Shown here in pieces: positions 46,953 through 54,522 of a stretch of DNA of 64,000 nucleotides. Both the position numbers and the translations under genes were made by a program. Source of the stretch: Planotetraspora sp. A-T 1434 (GTDB lineage: Bacteria; Actinomycetota; Actinomycetes; Streptosporangiales; Streptosporangiaceae); NCBI RefSeq assembly GCF_025420585.1, contig NZ_JAOEGB010000014.1:124001-188000 (forward strand), read 5' to 3'. How positions within the stretch are numbered: the stretch's first letter is position 1; the number at the start of each line of letters is the position of its first letter. Below the pieces are notes generated by a model. That model ran no database searches. It was not told the DNA's origin and saw only the letters and a program-made list of their open reading frames with translations.

Positions 46953-47111
46953 TCAGCGCATCCGCTTGTATCGCTCGTATCCGGCCTGGACTGCGGCCTG
47001 CCCTGCGGCCCGGAGGCTCTCCGCCTCCTTCTCCCTGCCGGGCTTGACGACGAGGCGGCCTTCCCTGACCTTGCCGGTCTTCGGGTCGAGGTACTTCATC
47101 TTGTCGCCCAT
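46953..47111 (-). CDS. Small basic hypothetical protein
   Basis: 52 residues with GAGGAGAAAACG upstream of the ATG. KYLDPKTGKVREGRLVVKPG, then a basic helix ending YERYKRMR. Typical of short mobile-element proteins; role unknown. Confidence 0.6.
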   Translation of the reverse strand: MGDKMKYLDPKTGKVREGRLVVKPGREKEAESLRAAGQAAVQAGYERYKRMR

Positions 47112-47189
47112 CGTTTTCTCCTCTCGTTGGTGGAGCTGACTGCTCCGGCTGTCCCCGCCCGCGCTGTGTCGGGCGGGGACCCGCAACGG

Positions 47190-47366
47190 TCAGCAGCACG
47201 GCCAGGCGCGTTTGCCGCACGTTGGGCAGGGCGGGGGTTGGACCACTTCCGCTTTGCCGCCCTTCTTCTCGATGCGGCGGGCCAGGTCCTTGGCGCTGGC
47301 CTTGGTGCGGTACCGCCCGTCCGGCATGGCGTACTCGTTGACGACGACGTATCGGCCTTTGCCCAT
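47190..47366 (-). CDS. Small protein with C-terminal Cys cluster
   Basis: 58 residues from the ATG at 47366; a GTG at 47384 overlapping the upstream gene is an alternative. Beta-alpha start (GKGRYVVVNEYAMPDGRYR), a basic helix (AKDLARRIEKKGGKAEVV) and CPTCGKRAWPCC at the end, likely a zinc or redox site. The fold resembles small dsRNA/DNA-binding motifs, not proven. Confidence 0.6.
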   Translation of the reverse strand: MGKGRYVVVNEYAMPDGRYRTKASAKDLARRIEKKGGKAEVVQPPPCPTCGKRAWPCC

Positions 47367-47371
47367 GGCGG

Positions 47372-47626
47372 TCAGAGCCACCACTTCCGCGACCGCTCCG
47401 CGGTCTTCCGGAAGTCCCGCGCGTTAGCCGCCGCGACTCTGCGGTTGGAGTCGTGCTGCCGGATCATGTACCTGTCGGCGGCGGGGTCCTGGCTCTTGCC
47501 GGAGGCCAGACTCCGCCTGTAGGCGTCCGCCTTCCGCGCTTCCGCACGGGCTGTCGCGGCCTCCTGATCGGCGCGCTTGTCCCACTCTTGGGCGCGTATC
47601 TGGCCCTTCTTGTTGAACAGACCCAT
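47372..47626 (-). CDS. Charged helical protein, MGLF start
   Basis: 84 residues: MGLFNKKGQIRAQEWDKR followed by a long basic helix (EAATARAEARKADAYRRSLA). Shares its first four residues and composition with the gene at 48026-48274, suggesting an old duplication. Ribosome site GGAGACC precedes. Possibly binds nucleic acid or membranes. Confidence 0.6.
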   Translation of the reverse strand: MGLFNKKGQIRAQEWDKRADQEAATARAEARKADAYRRSLASGKSQDPAADRYMIRQHDSNRRVAAANARDFRKTAERSRKWWL

Positions 47627-47651
47627 GTCGGGGTCTCCCTTCTTGGTGGGG

Positions 47652-48005
47652 TTACAGGTCGGCCGTGACCCGGTCGGTCACGGCCAGGACGGTGAACTCG
47701 CGGACGGGCGCCGCCTCCATCTCCAGCACCCGGCGCGCCACCAGCATCCGCCGCGGCGTCGGGGCGGGCGCGGGGAGGCGGTTGAGCACCTTCACGGGCT
47801 GCATCACCCTCGCCAGGACGGCGACGACAGCGACCGCTAGCACGGGCGGCGCGGCCACTAGCAGGGCCACCGTCTGGACGCCGGCCACCACGGTCAGGGC
47901 GACCACGGCGGCCGCGGTGAGGACGGTGATCGCGCGGCGCGGGGTCGCGACGAGTTCGAGCAGCAGGCTCGCGTCGAGGACGCTGGCCTTGGCGGGTGAG
48001 CACAT
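47652..48005 (-). CDS. Membrane protein with two helices
   Basis: 117 residues from an ATG behind GGAGGAGATCG. Hydrophobic segments ITVLTAAAVVALTVVAGVQT and VALLVAAPPVLAVAVVAVLA follow a cytoplasmic head (SLLLELVATPRRA). The C-terminus is mixed. Size and topology suit a transfer-associated membrane protein (SpdB-like role inferred from neighbourhood). Confidence 0.62.
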   Translation of the reverse strand: MCSPAKASVLDASLLLELVATPRRAITVLTAAAVVALTVVAGVQTVALLVAAPPVLAVAVVAVLARVMQPVKVLNRLPAPAPTPRRMLVARRVLEMEAAPVREFTVLAVTDRVTADL

Positions 48006-48025
48006 GACGATCTCCTCCGTGGGGG

Positions 48026-48274
48026 TCAGCCGAATAGCCGGCTGACACCCTTCGGTCTGGCCCCGGCCTGCCGGAGCGCGTCCTCCTGCAACTTGTCGGC
48101 CTTCCGTTTGCCGACGGTGCGCTCCAGCTCCTGCCGGGCGCGTCTCTTCTGCGAGCTGTTCACCTCGTGGCCGTTGGCCGCGATGGCCAGCGCGCGGAGG
48201 TCGTTCGACGACTGGCCCTTGCCCTTCAAAGCGGCGAGCTGGGCGTCGGTCATCTTGCTGCTGAACAGACCCAC
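48026..48274 (-). CDS. Charged helical protein, MGLF paralogue
   Basis: 82 residues: MGLFSSKMTDAQLAALKGKG, then basic helices (SQKRRARQELERTVGKRKAD) and end GVSRLFG. GGGAGACCCC precedes the ATG. Related in start and character to the gene at 47372. Role unknown; perhaps linked to transfer because the TraB gene lies directly upstream. Confidence 0.6.
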   Translation of the reverse strand: MGLFSSKMTDAQLAALKGKGQSSNDLRALAIAANGHEVNSSQKRRARQELERTVGKRKADKLQEDALRQAGARPKGVSRLFG

Positions 48275-48299
48275 GGGGGGTCTCCCTTCTGGTGGGTGC

Positions 48300-48428
48300 G
48301 GTTAGTTGGTGCGGCGGGTAGGTCAGACCGCCTAACCGGGTTAGTGATCTACTTCTGTGGTTCTGAAGGGCGGATTTAGGCCGCGACCTGCGGAAAGTGA
48401 ACGGTGTTAGCCAGTGAGTACGGGTTAG
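48300..48428. repeat. GGTTAG repeat zone, candidate transfer locus (clt)
   Basis: Within this gap are GGTTAG at 48300, 48339 and 48423, GTTAG at 48406, and inverted CTAACC at 48332. The last pairs with 48339 as CTAACC-G-GGTTAG. It is non-coding (48275-48481) and immediately downstream of the translocase gene, where Streptomyces clt loci with short TraB-binding repeats are found. Confidence 0.45.
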
Positions 48429-48481
48429 CTGAGCGGCCCTGAGTGGCCCGCAGAGCGGCTCTCGCGGGCAATCGGTCTGTC

Positions 48482-50650
48482 TCACTCACCCGCCTCTCGC
48501 AGCGCGAGAACGTGCCTCAAGTCGGCCGGGTCGAGCCGCAGTACGTTGCCGGTGTTCGTGACCTTCACCCCGTGCTCGCGCGTCAGGATGTCCCGGAGCT
48601 GGATGCCGGTGAGGGCCTGGTAGGGACGCCAGTCCGAGGCGAGCTTCCGCAGCATCGCCGGGAGGTCGGCCACGCGGACCCGCTCGGAGTCGAGCACCTC
48701 ATCCAGGTCGGCCAGCAGGTCCCGCTCCTGAGCTGGCGCAGCCGCCCCGGCCGGGCCGATGCCGGCCTTCTCCCGGATCCGCAGGGCCCGCTCAATGACC
48801 TGGGCGGCCTCGGCCTGGGACACGTAGTAGCCGCGCAGCAGTCCGGGCTTGGGCTCGAACCCGCGGGCCATGAACGTGCCCACGTCGCCGGGGCCTTCCT
48901 CGGTCTTGGGCTCCAAGCCGACGGCGGAAATGCCCGCCTTGTAGGAGCCCGTGCCCAGCACCGCATCGTTGGACTGCTGGTCACCGATCGCGAAGCACGC
49001 CTTATTGCTGGTCACGGCCATGACCTTGCGGGGCAGTGAGGTCGAGGACGGTTCCGGCGTGGCGAGGATCAGCGTGATGCCGTACTTGCGGGCGGCGCTG
49101 ATCAGCTTCACCGTGATCTCGACCGCTTCGTCGCCGTACTCCTCGTGCATGTACAAGGCCTGGCACTCGTCGACCACGATGATCCGGGGGCGGAGCCGGG
49201 CGTCCTTCTCAGCGAGTTCCCGGGTCACGGCGCGGGCGTTGTGCTCCTTGAGCGCCTTGCCACGCACGTTGAGCTCGTCGTATGCCCCGCGGAGGGTGCC
49301 CAGGCAGGCCTCGACGACCTCTTCGCCGGTGCCGGTGAGCAGGGTCCGCAGGCGGGGCTTCATCGGGTCGTAGTCGGCGTTGACCGCCATCACGAACACG
49401 TCAGCGTCGACGAGCGGGTCCAGCAGCGCGCCCAGCAGCAGGTTGATGATGAGCGTGGACTTGCCGGAGCCCATCATCCCGGCGATGGCGTAGTTGGCCT
49501 CGAACAGGCGGCCCGTGATGCGCTTGCCGCGGATGTTGACGGCCGCCGGGGCGCCCTTAAAGTAGTCGCCCGTACCGTCCTTGAGCAGCGGCCATGCGTC
49601 GACCGGCCCCGACAGGGCGCCCTGGTCGGCGACCCACATGTCGAGCACGCCGGGCAGGTTGCGCGGCTCGGTCGCCCACACCTCGACGGGGAAACGCACC
49701 AGGTTGTGCGCGAGGACCTTCCTCCGATCGTTGATCATCTCAACGGTCACGGCGGGGGGCAGCTCAAGCTGGGTGTGGTACCCCTTGCCGTCCCGCTCGG
49801 TGGGCAGGACGAACCTGGGACGCCACCCCGCCTTGAACGCCTTGTCCAGCTTGGAAATCCCCAGGTGGCGCAGGGCGTTCAAGATGGCGCCCTCGTCAGG
49901 GATCAGGTCCCGCGCCTGCGGCTCGTCGGCGTCGGCGACCAGCCACTTCACGGCGGTGCCGCGGCGCTTGCCTTCCCGCCACGCTGCGACGACCAGGGCG
50001 ACCGGCAGGAGCGGCCACACGTACGTGACCACGGTCAGGATCAGACGGATGACCCCGCCGGCGACCTGCCACACCGTGCCGAACTCTCCGACCCCGGTAG
50101 CCCACACGGTCAGCGACAGCGCCAGCAGCAGCACCAGCGCCCCGAGCACCGAGATGCCGAGGAACTTGGCGACGTTGAGAGCCAGCAGCGGCAACTCCAT
50201 CAGCCGGGAGCGGCGCGCGGCCACGGCCCGCTCCTTGCGGTCAACCCACTCGGCTAGGGCTTCGCGGTCGCCGGCGGCCTCCGCGGCGCGGATCTGGCGG
50301 CGGTGGATGCCCAGGGTGAGGGCGTCCCACGCCCGGACAAGCCACGAATGCCACCCCTGACCTGCGGTGACGGCCACGGACGCGGTCACCTTGGCGACCT
50401 TCACCGTGGTCGGTGACGGCTGCACCGCGATGACCCGGCCCGCGATCGTCGCCGGCAGGCGCAGCGTGGGCGCAGGGGCCTGGGGCTCGTCCACGACCTC
50501 GAACTCGTAGACGATACGCTCCAACTCGGCGTGCTCGTCCTCGACGGGCAGCGGCGGGGCGTCGGCCGGACGCCGGTCGGGAACCCACGGACCGCGGATC
50601 ACGGAGCCGCCTTTCGGCTGCTCAGGGGTGTGGTCGGTCGCCTCACTCAT
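48482..50650 (-). CDS. traB: TraB/FtsK-type conjugative DNA translocase
   Basis: 722 residues from an ATG behind GGAGGCGTC. Two membrane helices (about 158-185 and 197-224). FtsK/SpoIIIE ATPase with Walker A AGMMGSGKST (G391-T399) and Walker B IIVVDECQAL (D494, E495). The C-terminal 70 residues (PYQALTGIQLRDILTREHG) resemble the winged helix that reads 8-bp TraB recognition repeats. In actinomycete mating a single hexameric TraB moves double-stranded DNA between mycelia. Coupled by ATGA to a small membrane protein upstream, with a repeat zone downstream. Confidence 0.88.
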   Translation of the reverse strand: MSEATDHTPEQPKGGSVIRGPWVPDRRPADAPPLPVEDEHAELERIVYEFEVVDEPQAPAPTLRLPATIAGRVIAVQPSPTTVKVAKVTASVAVTAGQGWHSWLVRAWDALTLGIHRRQIRAAEAAGDREALAEWVDRKERAVAARRSRLMELPLLALNVAKFLGISVLGALVLLLALSLTVWATGVGEFGTVWQVAGGVIRLILTVVTYVWPLLPVALVVAAWREGKRRGTAVKWLVADADEPQARDLIPDEGAILNALRHLGISKLDKAFKAGWRPRFVLPTERDGKGYHTQLELPPAVTVEMINDRRKVLAHNLVRFPVEVWATEPRNLPGVLDMWVADQGALSGPVDAWPLLKDGTGDYFKGAPAAVNIRGKRITGRLFEANYAIAGMMGSGKSTLIINLLLGALLDPLVDADVFVMAVNADYDPMKPRLRTLLTGTGEEVVEACLGTLRGAYDELNVRGKALKEHNARAVTRELAEKDARLRPRIIVVDECQALYMHEEYGDEAVEITVKLISAARKYGITLILATPEPSSTSLPRKVMAVTSNKACFAIGDQQSNDAVLGTGSYKAGISAVGLEPKTEEGPGDVGTFMARGFEPKPGLLRGYYVSQAEAAQVIERALRIREKAGIGPAGAAAPAQERDLLADLDEVLDSERVRVADLPAMLRKLASDWRPYQALTGIQLRDILTREHGVKVTNTGNVLRLDPADLRHVLALREAGE

Positions 50651-50952
50651 GACGCCTCCCGGAGGGTGACGGGGTGCCAGTCGATGAGGTCGCAGATGTG
50701 CCAGCCGAGGCAGGCGACCAGCAGCGCCGCCGCTTCGAGGACCTTGAGGGCGACCCCGCACAGCACGACGAGGAGCGCGCACCCGGCCAGGGCGAGGGCG
50801 ACGGTGACGCCGCCGGCGGCGAGGAGGGGCGCTTTCCACCCGTGGGCGCGCACGGCCTGCCAGATCTGGGCGATCGTGCGGGCTTCCGGGGCGGGGGCGC
50901 GGCGGGCGGTCAGGATGAGCACCAGCACGGCGAGTAGGGCAGCGGTGAGCAT
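50647..50952 (-). CDS. Small membrane protein of the transfer operon
   Basis: 101 residues from the ATG at 50952 (GGAGG seven bases before). Segments LTAALLAVLVLILTARR at the start and LLAAGGVTVALALAGCALLV plus VALKVLEAAALLVACLGWHI later give three membrane helices. Overlaps TraB (ATGA) and the DUF2637 gene. Small hydrophobic Spd proteins that assist intramycelial spread are typical here. Confidence 0.7.
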   Translation of the reverse strand: MLTAALLAVLVLILTARRAPAPEARTIAQIWQAVRAHGWKAPLLAAGGVTVALALAGCALLVVLCGVALKVLEAAALLVACLGWHICDLIDWHPVTLREAS

Positions 50953-52433
50953 CACGACACCTCCGTCGTGGTCGTGGGGACGTCATCGGCAAGCGGGGTG
51001 TGGTGGCCGTTCGTGCCGCGGTCACGGGTTAGACGAGCCCGGCGCTTCTCCCACCCAGACAGCTCCTCAACCCACACGCGGCGAAGTCGGGAAGCTAGAC
51101 CGCGGTCAGCATTTGCATGGCGGGCCAACTCGATGGGCCGCGGGTAGCGCCCGTGGGCGCGCTCGCTGTCCCAGAAGGCCCTCATGACCTCCGTCTTTGT
51201 GGCCTCGTCGCTCTCGTTGATGACCGGCTCGGTGGCTCCTTCGAGGGTCACGTTCGGGGTCATCAACGGGGTCACCCGCGGGGTCTCGGGCAGCGCCGGA
51301 CGGAGGTCGAGCAGCGGCGAGGTGATGACGCCGCCCATGACCTCATCCGTGACCGCGGGGGTGACCTCCGCAGGGGTCACCGGGGACCTCACCGAGAGGA
51401 CCGCAAGGGAAGCCCGACGCATGGCTCGCCGCGCCGCTGCGGCACCGTCCCACGACCGCAGTTCCTCCAGCGCCTTGTCGCCCTCCGGGCTGGCGGGCGC
51501 CAGGTCCAGCACCGGCCGGCCGACGATCGCCCCGTCCACGATGCCCAGGCGGCCGGTCTTCGCGGCCTCCTTGTCGGCCTTGGACTGATAGCGCACAATC
51601 TTCCGGGCCAGGCGGCGGTCACGGCGGGAAGCGGCGGGGCCGACCCCGTACCGGTCGATCCACGCGGCGGTCCACGCGTCCTCCACCGTGGAGCCCTGCG
51701 CGGCCCGGATCGACGCGGCCGCCCAGGAGATGCGGGGGTAGCGCAGGCGCCGCCACAGGTCCCGGCGGATCTCCGCCCCGCTGCGGCGGGACGCCGCCTG
51801 CCGGTCGAGAGCCGCTTTCATCTCCCACATGACGATGCCGAGCAGGGATGACGCGGCGTACACGGCACCCACCTGCAGGCCCGCCCACGGGTCGGTTGTG
51901 GTGGCGGCCTTGTCGACCTGGTGCCAGAGGTTCATCCCGGCGGCGTTGGCCGCCATGACCCACGTCATGAGCCTGTAGCGGATGGTCGGCAGCCGCTTTT
52001 CGATCGCGCGGTGGGTCAGGTACGCGTTGTAGAGGACGGAGCCTTCCATCGCCACGGGCAGGGTGAACGCCGCAGCGCCGAGGTGCATGACGTCTTCGGC
52101 GAAGGCGAGCTGGCCGCCCCAGGCGATGAACATGGGGGAACCCATCGCGGCGGCAGCCACGATCGAGTGCCCGCGGGACTTCACGGCGTTGGTGAGCGCG
52201 CTCGCGGCGCGGCGGCTGGCGGCGCGCCGCTCTGCTCGCCGGACCTTCTTGGCGGTCGTCTTGGCGGACTTGTCCAGCCGCTTGGCCTGGGTGTCCTCGC
52301 GCTCCATCTGGCGCCGCTCGCGCTCCAGGCGCAGCATGGTCTCCGCCCGGAGTGCTTCGGCTTGGGCGCGGCGGGTGTCGGCCTCGGCCTGGGCGGCGGT
52401 CCGCTCGGCGCGGTGGTCGTAGTAGGTGGTCAT
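50952..52433 (-). CDS. DUF2637 membrane protein (SpdA-like)
   Basis: 493 residues. An N-terminal charged coiled coil (10-75, RAQAEALRAETMLRLERERR) precedes the DUF2637 core with about four membrane helices: IVAAAAMGSPMFIAWGGQLA, AAAFTLPVAMEGSVLYNAYL, TWVMAANAAGMNLWHQV and LQVGAVYAASSLLGIVMWEM. The long cytoplasmic C-terminus is Pro/Thr/Val-rich and ends with a winged-helix-like WDSERAHGRYPRPIELARHA. DUF2637 proteins are regular partners of TraB in actinomycete conjugative elements, where they promote spread. ATGA overlaps at both ends. Confidence 0.8.
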   Translation of the reverse strand: MTTYYDHRAERTAAQAEADTRRAQAEALRAETMLRLERERRQMEREDTQAKRLDKSAKTTAKKVRRAERRAASRRAASALTNAVKSRGHSIVAAAAMGSPMFIAWGGQLAFAEDVMHLGAAAFTLPVAMEGSVLYNAYLTHRAIEKRLPTIRYRLMTWVMAANAAGMNLWHQVDKAATTTDPWAGLQVGAVYAASSLLGIVMWEMKAALDRQAASRRSGAEIRRDLWRRLRYPRISWAAASIRAAQGSTVEDAWTAAWIDRYGVGPAASRRDRRLARKIVRYQSKADKEAAKTGRLGIVDGAIVGRPVLDLAPASPEGDKALEELRSWDGAAAARRAMRRASLAVLSVRSPVTPAEVTPAVTDEVMGGVITSPLLDLRPALPETPRVTPLMTPNVTLEGATEPVINESDEATKTEVMRAFWDSERAHGRYPRPIELARHANADRGLASRLRRVWVEELSGWEKRRARLTRDRGTNGHHTPLADDVPTTTTEVS

Positions 52434-52816
52434 CACGCCGCCGCCTTTCCGGCACGCTGGGCGGCGCGGCGGCGGTTGCGTCGCATCTGCCACCGCTGCC
52501 ACGGCGCGGCGGCGCCGCTCACACCGTGAATCTCGGACCGGGGAAGGGTCTCCTCCTCGCGGAGGGCCAGCTCCAGGCATTCGGCCTGCACGGGGCAGCC
52601 CTTGCACAACGCCTGAGCGAACTCCTCGTACTCGGCGCGAGCGTCCTTCTCCCACTGGGCGGTCAGCACGTCGACGGGCTCGTTGGCCCGGGGGGTCGCC
52701 CACAGGGGCGGCTCCGGCGGGAACCACGCGTCCGGGGTGGACGACTTGGCGCAGGTGCCGAAGGTGGTGACGGTCCACCGGAGCTCGTCGAGCAGGTCTC
52801 CTTGCGGGGTGTTCAT
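52433..52816 (-). CDS. WhiB-family regulator of the conjugative module
   Basis: 127 residues with CCAGGAGTGAG upstream. Cys22, Cys71, Cys74 and Cys80 (CKGCPVQAEC) provide the [4Fe-4S] ligands, and IHGVSGAAAPW replaces the GVWGG turn, followed by a basic tail RRNRRRAAQRAGK that would contact DNA. Wbl proteins bind sigma factors and respond to redox or NO. Coupled to DUF2637 by ATGA, so transfer genes may be under redox or developmental control. Confidence 0.85.
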   Translation of the reverse strand: MNTPQGDLLDELRWTVTTFGTCAKSSTPDAWFPPEPPLWATPRANEPVDVLTAQWEKDARAEYEEFAQALCKGCPVQAECLELALREEETLPRSEIHGVSGAAAPWQRWQMRRNRRRAAQRAGKAAA

Positions 52817-52935
52817 GTGGGCTCACTCCTGGTGATCAAGGTTGGGTCTGGCGTTACGTGTCCGCCCGGGGCTTGCGCCCGGGTCCCGGCTGGCACGGCA
52901 TGCTCCGGTCGGACTGGTGGAGGGGCTTGCACGGG

Positions 52936-53097
52936 TCAGTGCATGACGGCGGTGAAGAACGTGGCGATCCGGTCGGCGCCGGTCTGGACCTTGTCGATCG
53001 CGCCCTGGACGGTGTTGCCGGCCTGGGTGGGGCGGGTGAACAGGTAGAACGCGATGAACGCGATCGCGGCGACCTTGACCCATCGGTTGTGGAGCAT
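52936..53097 (-). CDS. Tiny membrane protein, 53 residues
   Basis: ATG behind AGGAGGATCAC. HNRWVKVAAIAFIAFYLFTR contains one membrane helix; the rest is amphipathic (GNTVQGAIDKVQTGADRIAT). The strong ribosome site and position in the transfer operon support it. Possibly a Spd-type factor. Confidence 0.6.
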   Translation of the reverse strand: MLHNRWVKVAAIAFIAFYLFTRPTQAGNTVQGAIDKVQTGADRIATFFTAVMH

Positions 53098-53130
53098 GTG
53101 ATCCTCCTGGGGAACTGGTGTTTGGGCTGG

Positions 53131-53274
53131 TCAGGTCAGGGGGCGTTTGAAGTACAGGACCGTGAACATGCGGTCCGGGTTGTAGATGGCGGCGGTCAGC
53201 TCCCATCCGTCCGCGCCGAGCTTGTTCAGGTCGGCGTCGCGGGCGTTGATGGCGCGGTACTCCCAGCGGGTCAT
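53131..53274 (-). CDS. DUF4177-like small protein
   Basis: 47 residues: RWEYRAINARDADLNKLGAD, then GWELTAAIYNPDRMF and LYFKRP. The WEY...LN.LG..GWEL pattern is that of the DUF4177 family, a small beta protein of unknown role. Couples by ATGA to the preceding 107-residue gene. Confidence 0.6.
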   Translation of the reverse strand: MTRWEYRAINARDADLNKLGADGWELTAAIYNPDRMFTVLYFKRPLT

Positions 53275-53597
53275 CACGCACCTCCGGGCGGGTGGAGCAG
53301 GTTGCCGACCATGCGGTCGGGTTCCAGGTCGGAAGCCCCCAACCAGACCGCGGTGTCAGGGATCGGCTCCCAGGTGCCGCCGGTGGGGCGGACCTGCTGG
53401 GCGACCCACCCCCCGCGGTCGGGGTAGATGCCCCACAGCCCGCCGGCGGCGCCGACGACGACCATGGGCACGTCCTGGGCGTGGGGGAGGTCGCAGACGA
53501 GGCGGGTCAAGTAGACGCGGGCCTGGACGGCGGCTGCGGCGATGTCGTCGGGGGTCGTGTTGTCCGGGTCGACCGAGTTCTCCCACCAGCGGTTCAT
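53274..53597 (-). CDS. Hypothetical protein of the transfer operon
   Basis: 107 residues with GGAGGGC upstream. DDIAAAAVQARVYLTRLVCD is helical; MVVVGAAGGLWGIYPDRGGW and a Trp-containing end suggest a small beta layer. No family recognised. ATGA overlap downstream. Confidence 0.55.
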   Translation of the reverse strand: MNRWWENSVDPDNTTPDDIAAAAVQARVYLTRLVCDLPHAQDVPMVVVGAAGGLWGIYPDRGGWVAQQVRPTGGTWEPIPDTAVWLGASDLEPDRMVGNLLHPPGGA

Positions 53598-53773
53598 CGA
53601 GCCCTCCGGTCGGACTCCATGCGGTCGGAGTGGGCGTCGTCCTCTGGGTTCCGCGGGTCGTTGTCCGGGTCCACCTCGGCCTCGCACCAGTGGAACTGGG
53701 CCAGCCAGCGGCGGCCGAACTCCTCGGTCGGGGCTGGCACCGTGTGGGGGCAGGTGGGGCACTGGACTCTCAC
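53594..53773 (-). CDS. Small Cys-pair protein
   Basis: 59 residues, GTG start overlapping the upstream stop. CPTCPHTVPAPTEEFGRRW and one later Cys; acidic end. Supported by GTGA coupling on one side and ATGA on the other. Confidence 0.5.
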   Translation of the reverse strand: MRVQCPTCPHTVPAPTEEFGRRWLAQFHWCEAEVDPDNDPRNPEDDAHSDRMESDRRAR

Positions 53774-53904
53774 TGGTCGTTCTCCTGGGCGTCGAGGTAG
53801 GCGGCGAACAGCAAGTCGGCGATGGCGTTGTCGTCGCAGCCGTTCTGGCGGAGGGCTTCGGCCAGCAGGTCGGCCGGATCCATGCCGGGGTCGTTGATGG
53901 TCAC
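53770..53904 (-). CDS. Micro-protein, 44 residues
   Basis: GTG start behind AGGAGGACCC. One amphipathic helix pair: DPADLLAEALRQNGCDDNAI and LLFAAYLDAQENDQ. Overlaps both neighbours. Unknown. Confidence 0.5.
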   Translation of the reverse strand: MTINDPGMDPADLLAEALRQNGCDDNAIADLLFAAYLDAQENDQ

Positions 53905-54044
53905 CGGGTCCTCCTGACGGTCCGTCCACGGCACACGTGACCAGCGGACGACATGGCGCTGCACGAGGGGCACACCGTGATCGGGGTGGACTCAGTGCGA
54001 GCCGGCTTCTCGGCGGTCGCGGAGGCGGCCTGCTTGGTGCTCAC
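53901..54044 (-). CDS. Micro-protein with Cys cluster
   Basis: 47 residues, GTG start with GGGAGG upstream context and GTGA overlap. TPITVCPSCSAMSSAGHVCR has three Cys and a His compatible with a zinc site. Unknown. Confidence 0.5.
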   Translation of the reverse strand: MSTKQAASATAEKPARTESTPITVCPSCSAMSSAGHVCRGRTVRRTR

Positions 54045-54352
54045 CGGGAGGCCTCCCCCCGGCAGATGGGGCACGACGGGTCCGGGCACGTGGCGGGCTC
54101 GACGTGGCCGAGGGTGGACAGGTCGTCGGGGGTGTTCCGCATCTCGACGATGAGCGTCACGGCGGCGGCGAGAACGCCGCGCTCCTGCTCGGTCAGCGTG
54201 GTGAGCAGGGTGGTGCCGACCTTGTCGAGCGCGTGGCCGGGGCCGGTGAGAGTGACCAGTTCGGCGGTCATGGCCATGCCAGCGGCGATGGCGACGGAGA
54301 ACGCGGCCTCGCTGGGCTCCTCGCGGCGGGGGGTGGGGCTAATCTGGGTCAC
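54041..54352 (-). CDS. First gene of the leftward transfer operon
   Basis: 103 residues, GTG start. Helical with TLTEQERGVLAAAVTLIVEM and a C-terminal CPDPSCPICRG motif. It is divergent from the ribbon-helix-helix repressor gene, so its promoter lies in the operator-bearing 54353-54522 gap. Function unknown. Confidence 0.58.
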   Translation of the reverse strand: MTQISPTPRREEPSEAAFSVAIAAGMAMTAELVTLTGPGHALDKVGTTLLTTLTEQERGVLAAAVTLIVEMRNTPDDLSTLGHVEPATCPDPSCPICRGEASR

Positions 54353-54463
54353 AAGTCATCACTCCTGGGTACGACAGGTTGGTGATCTAGGGCTCGTTCG
54401 GGTGTTGGCGCACCTGGCGAGCCCGTCTTCGTTTCTGGCCTCCGGGCGGTCCATTGACCATCC

Positions 54464-54498
54464 GGTGTGTCACACCATAACGTCGGGTGTAACACACC
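54464..54498. promoter_or_regulatory. Paired palindromic operators, 22-bp spacing
   Basis: GGTGTGTCACACC (54464-54476) and GGTGTAACACACC (54486-54498) are near-identical dyads whose starts are 22 bp apart. They lie 24 bases before the repressor ATG, in the divergent gap. A looser GGTG-N6-CACC is at 54401-54414. The layout suits cooperative binding of a ribbon-helix-helix protein. Confidence 0.7.
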
Positions 54499-54522
54499 TG
54501 CAAGCGTCTGGGAGGACAGAAG

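Noticed and set aside
46825-47220. N-terminal extension of the M48 peptidase to 372 residues
   Set aside because: The extension runs through the separate 52-residue gene; the ATG at 46824 has a good ribosome site and the family start fits.
48006-48485. N-terminal extension of the two-helix membrane protein to 277 residues
   Set aside because: It crosses the repeat zone and the MGLF gene in another frame; the ATG at 48005 has GGAGGAGATCG upstream.
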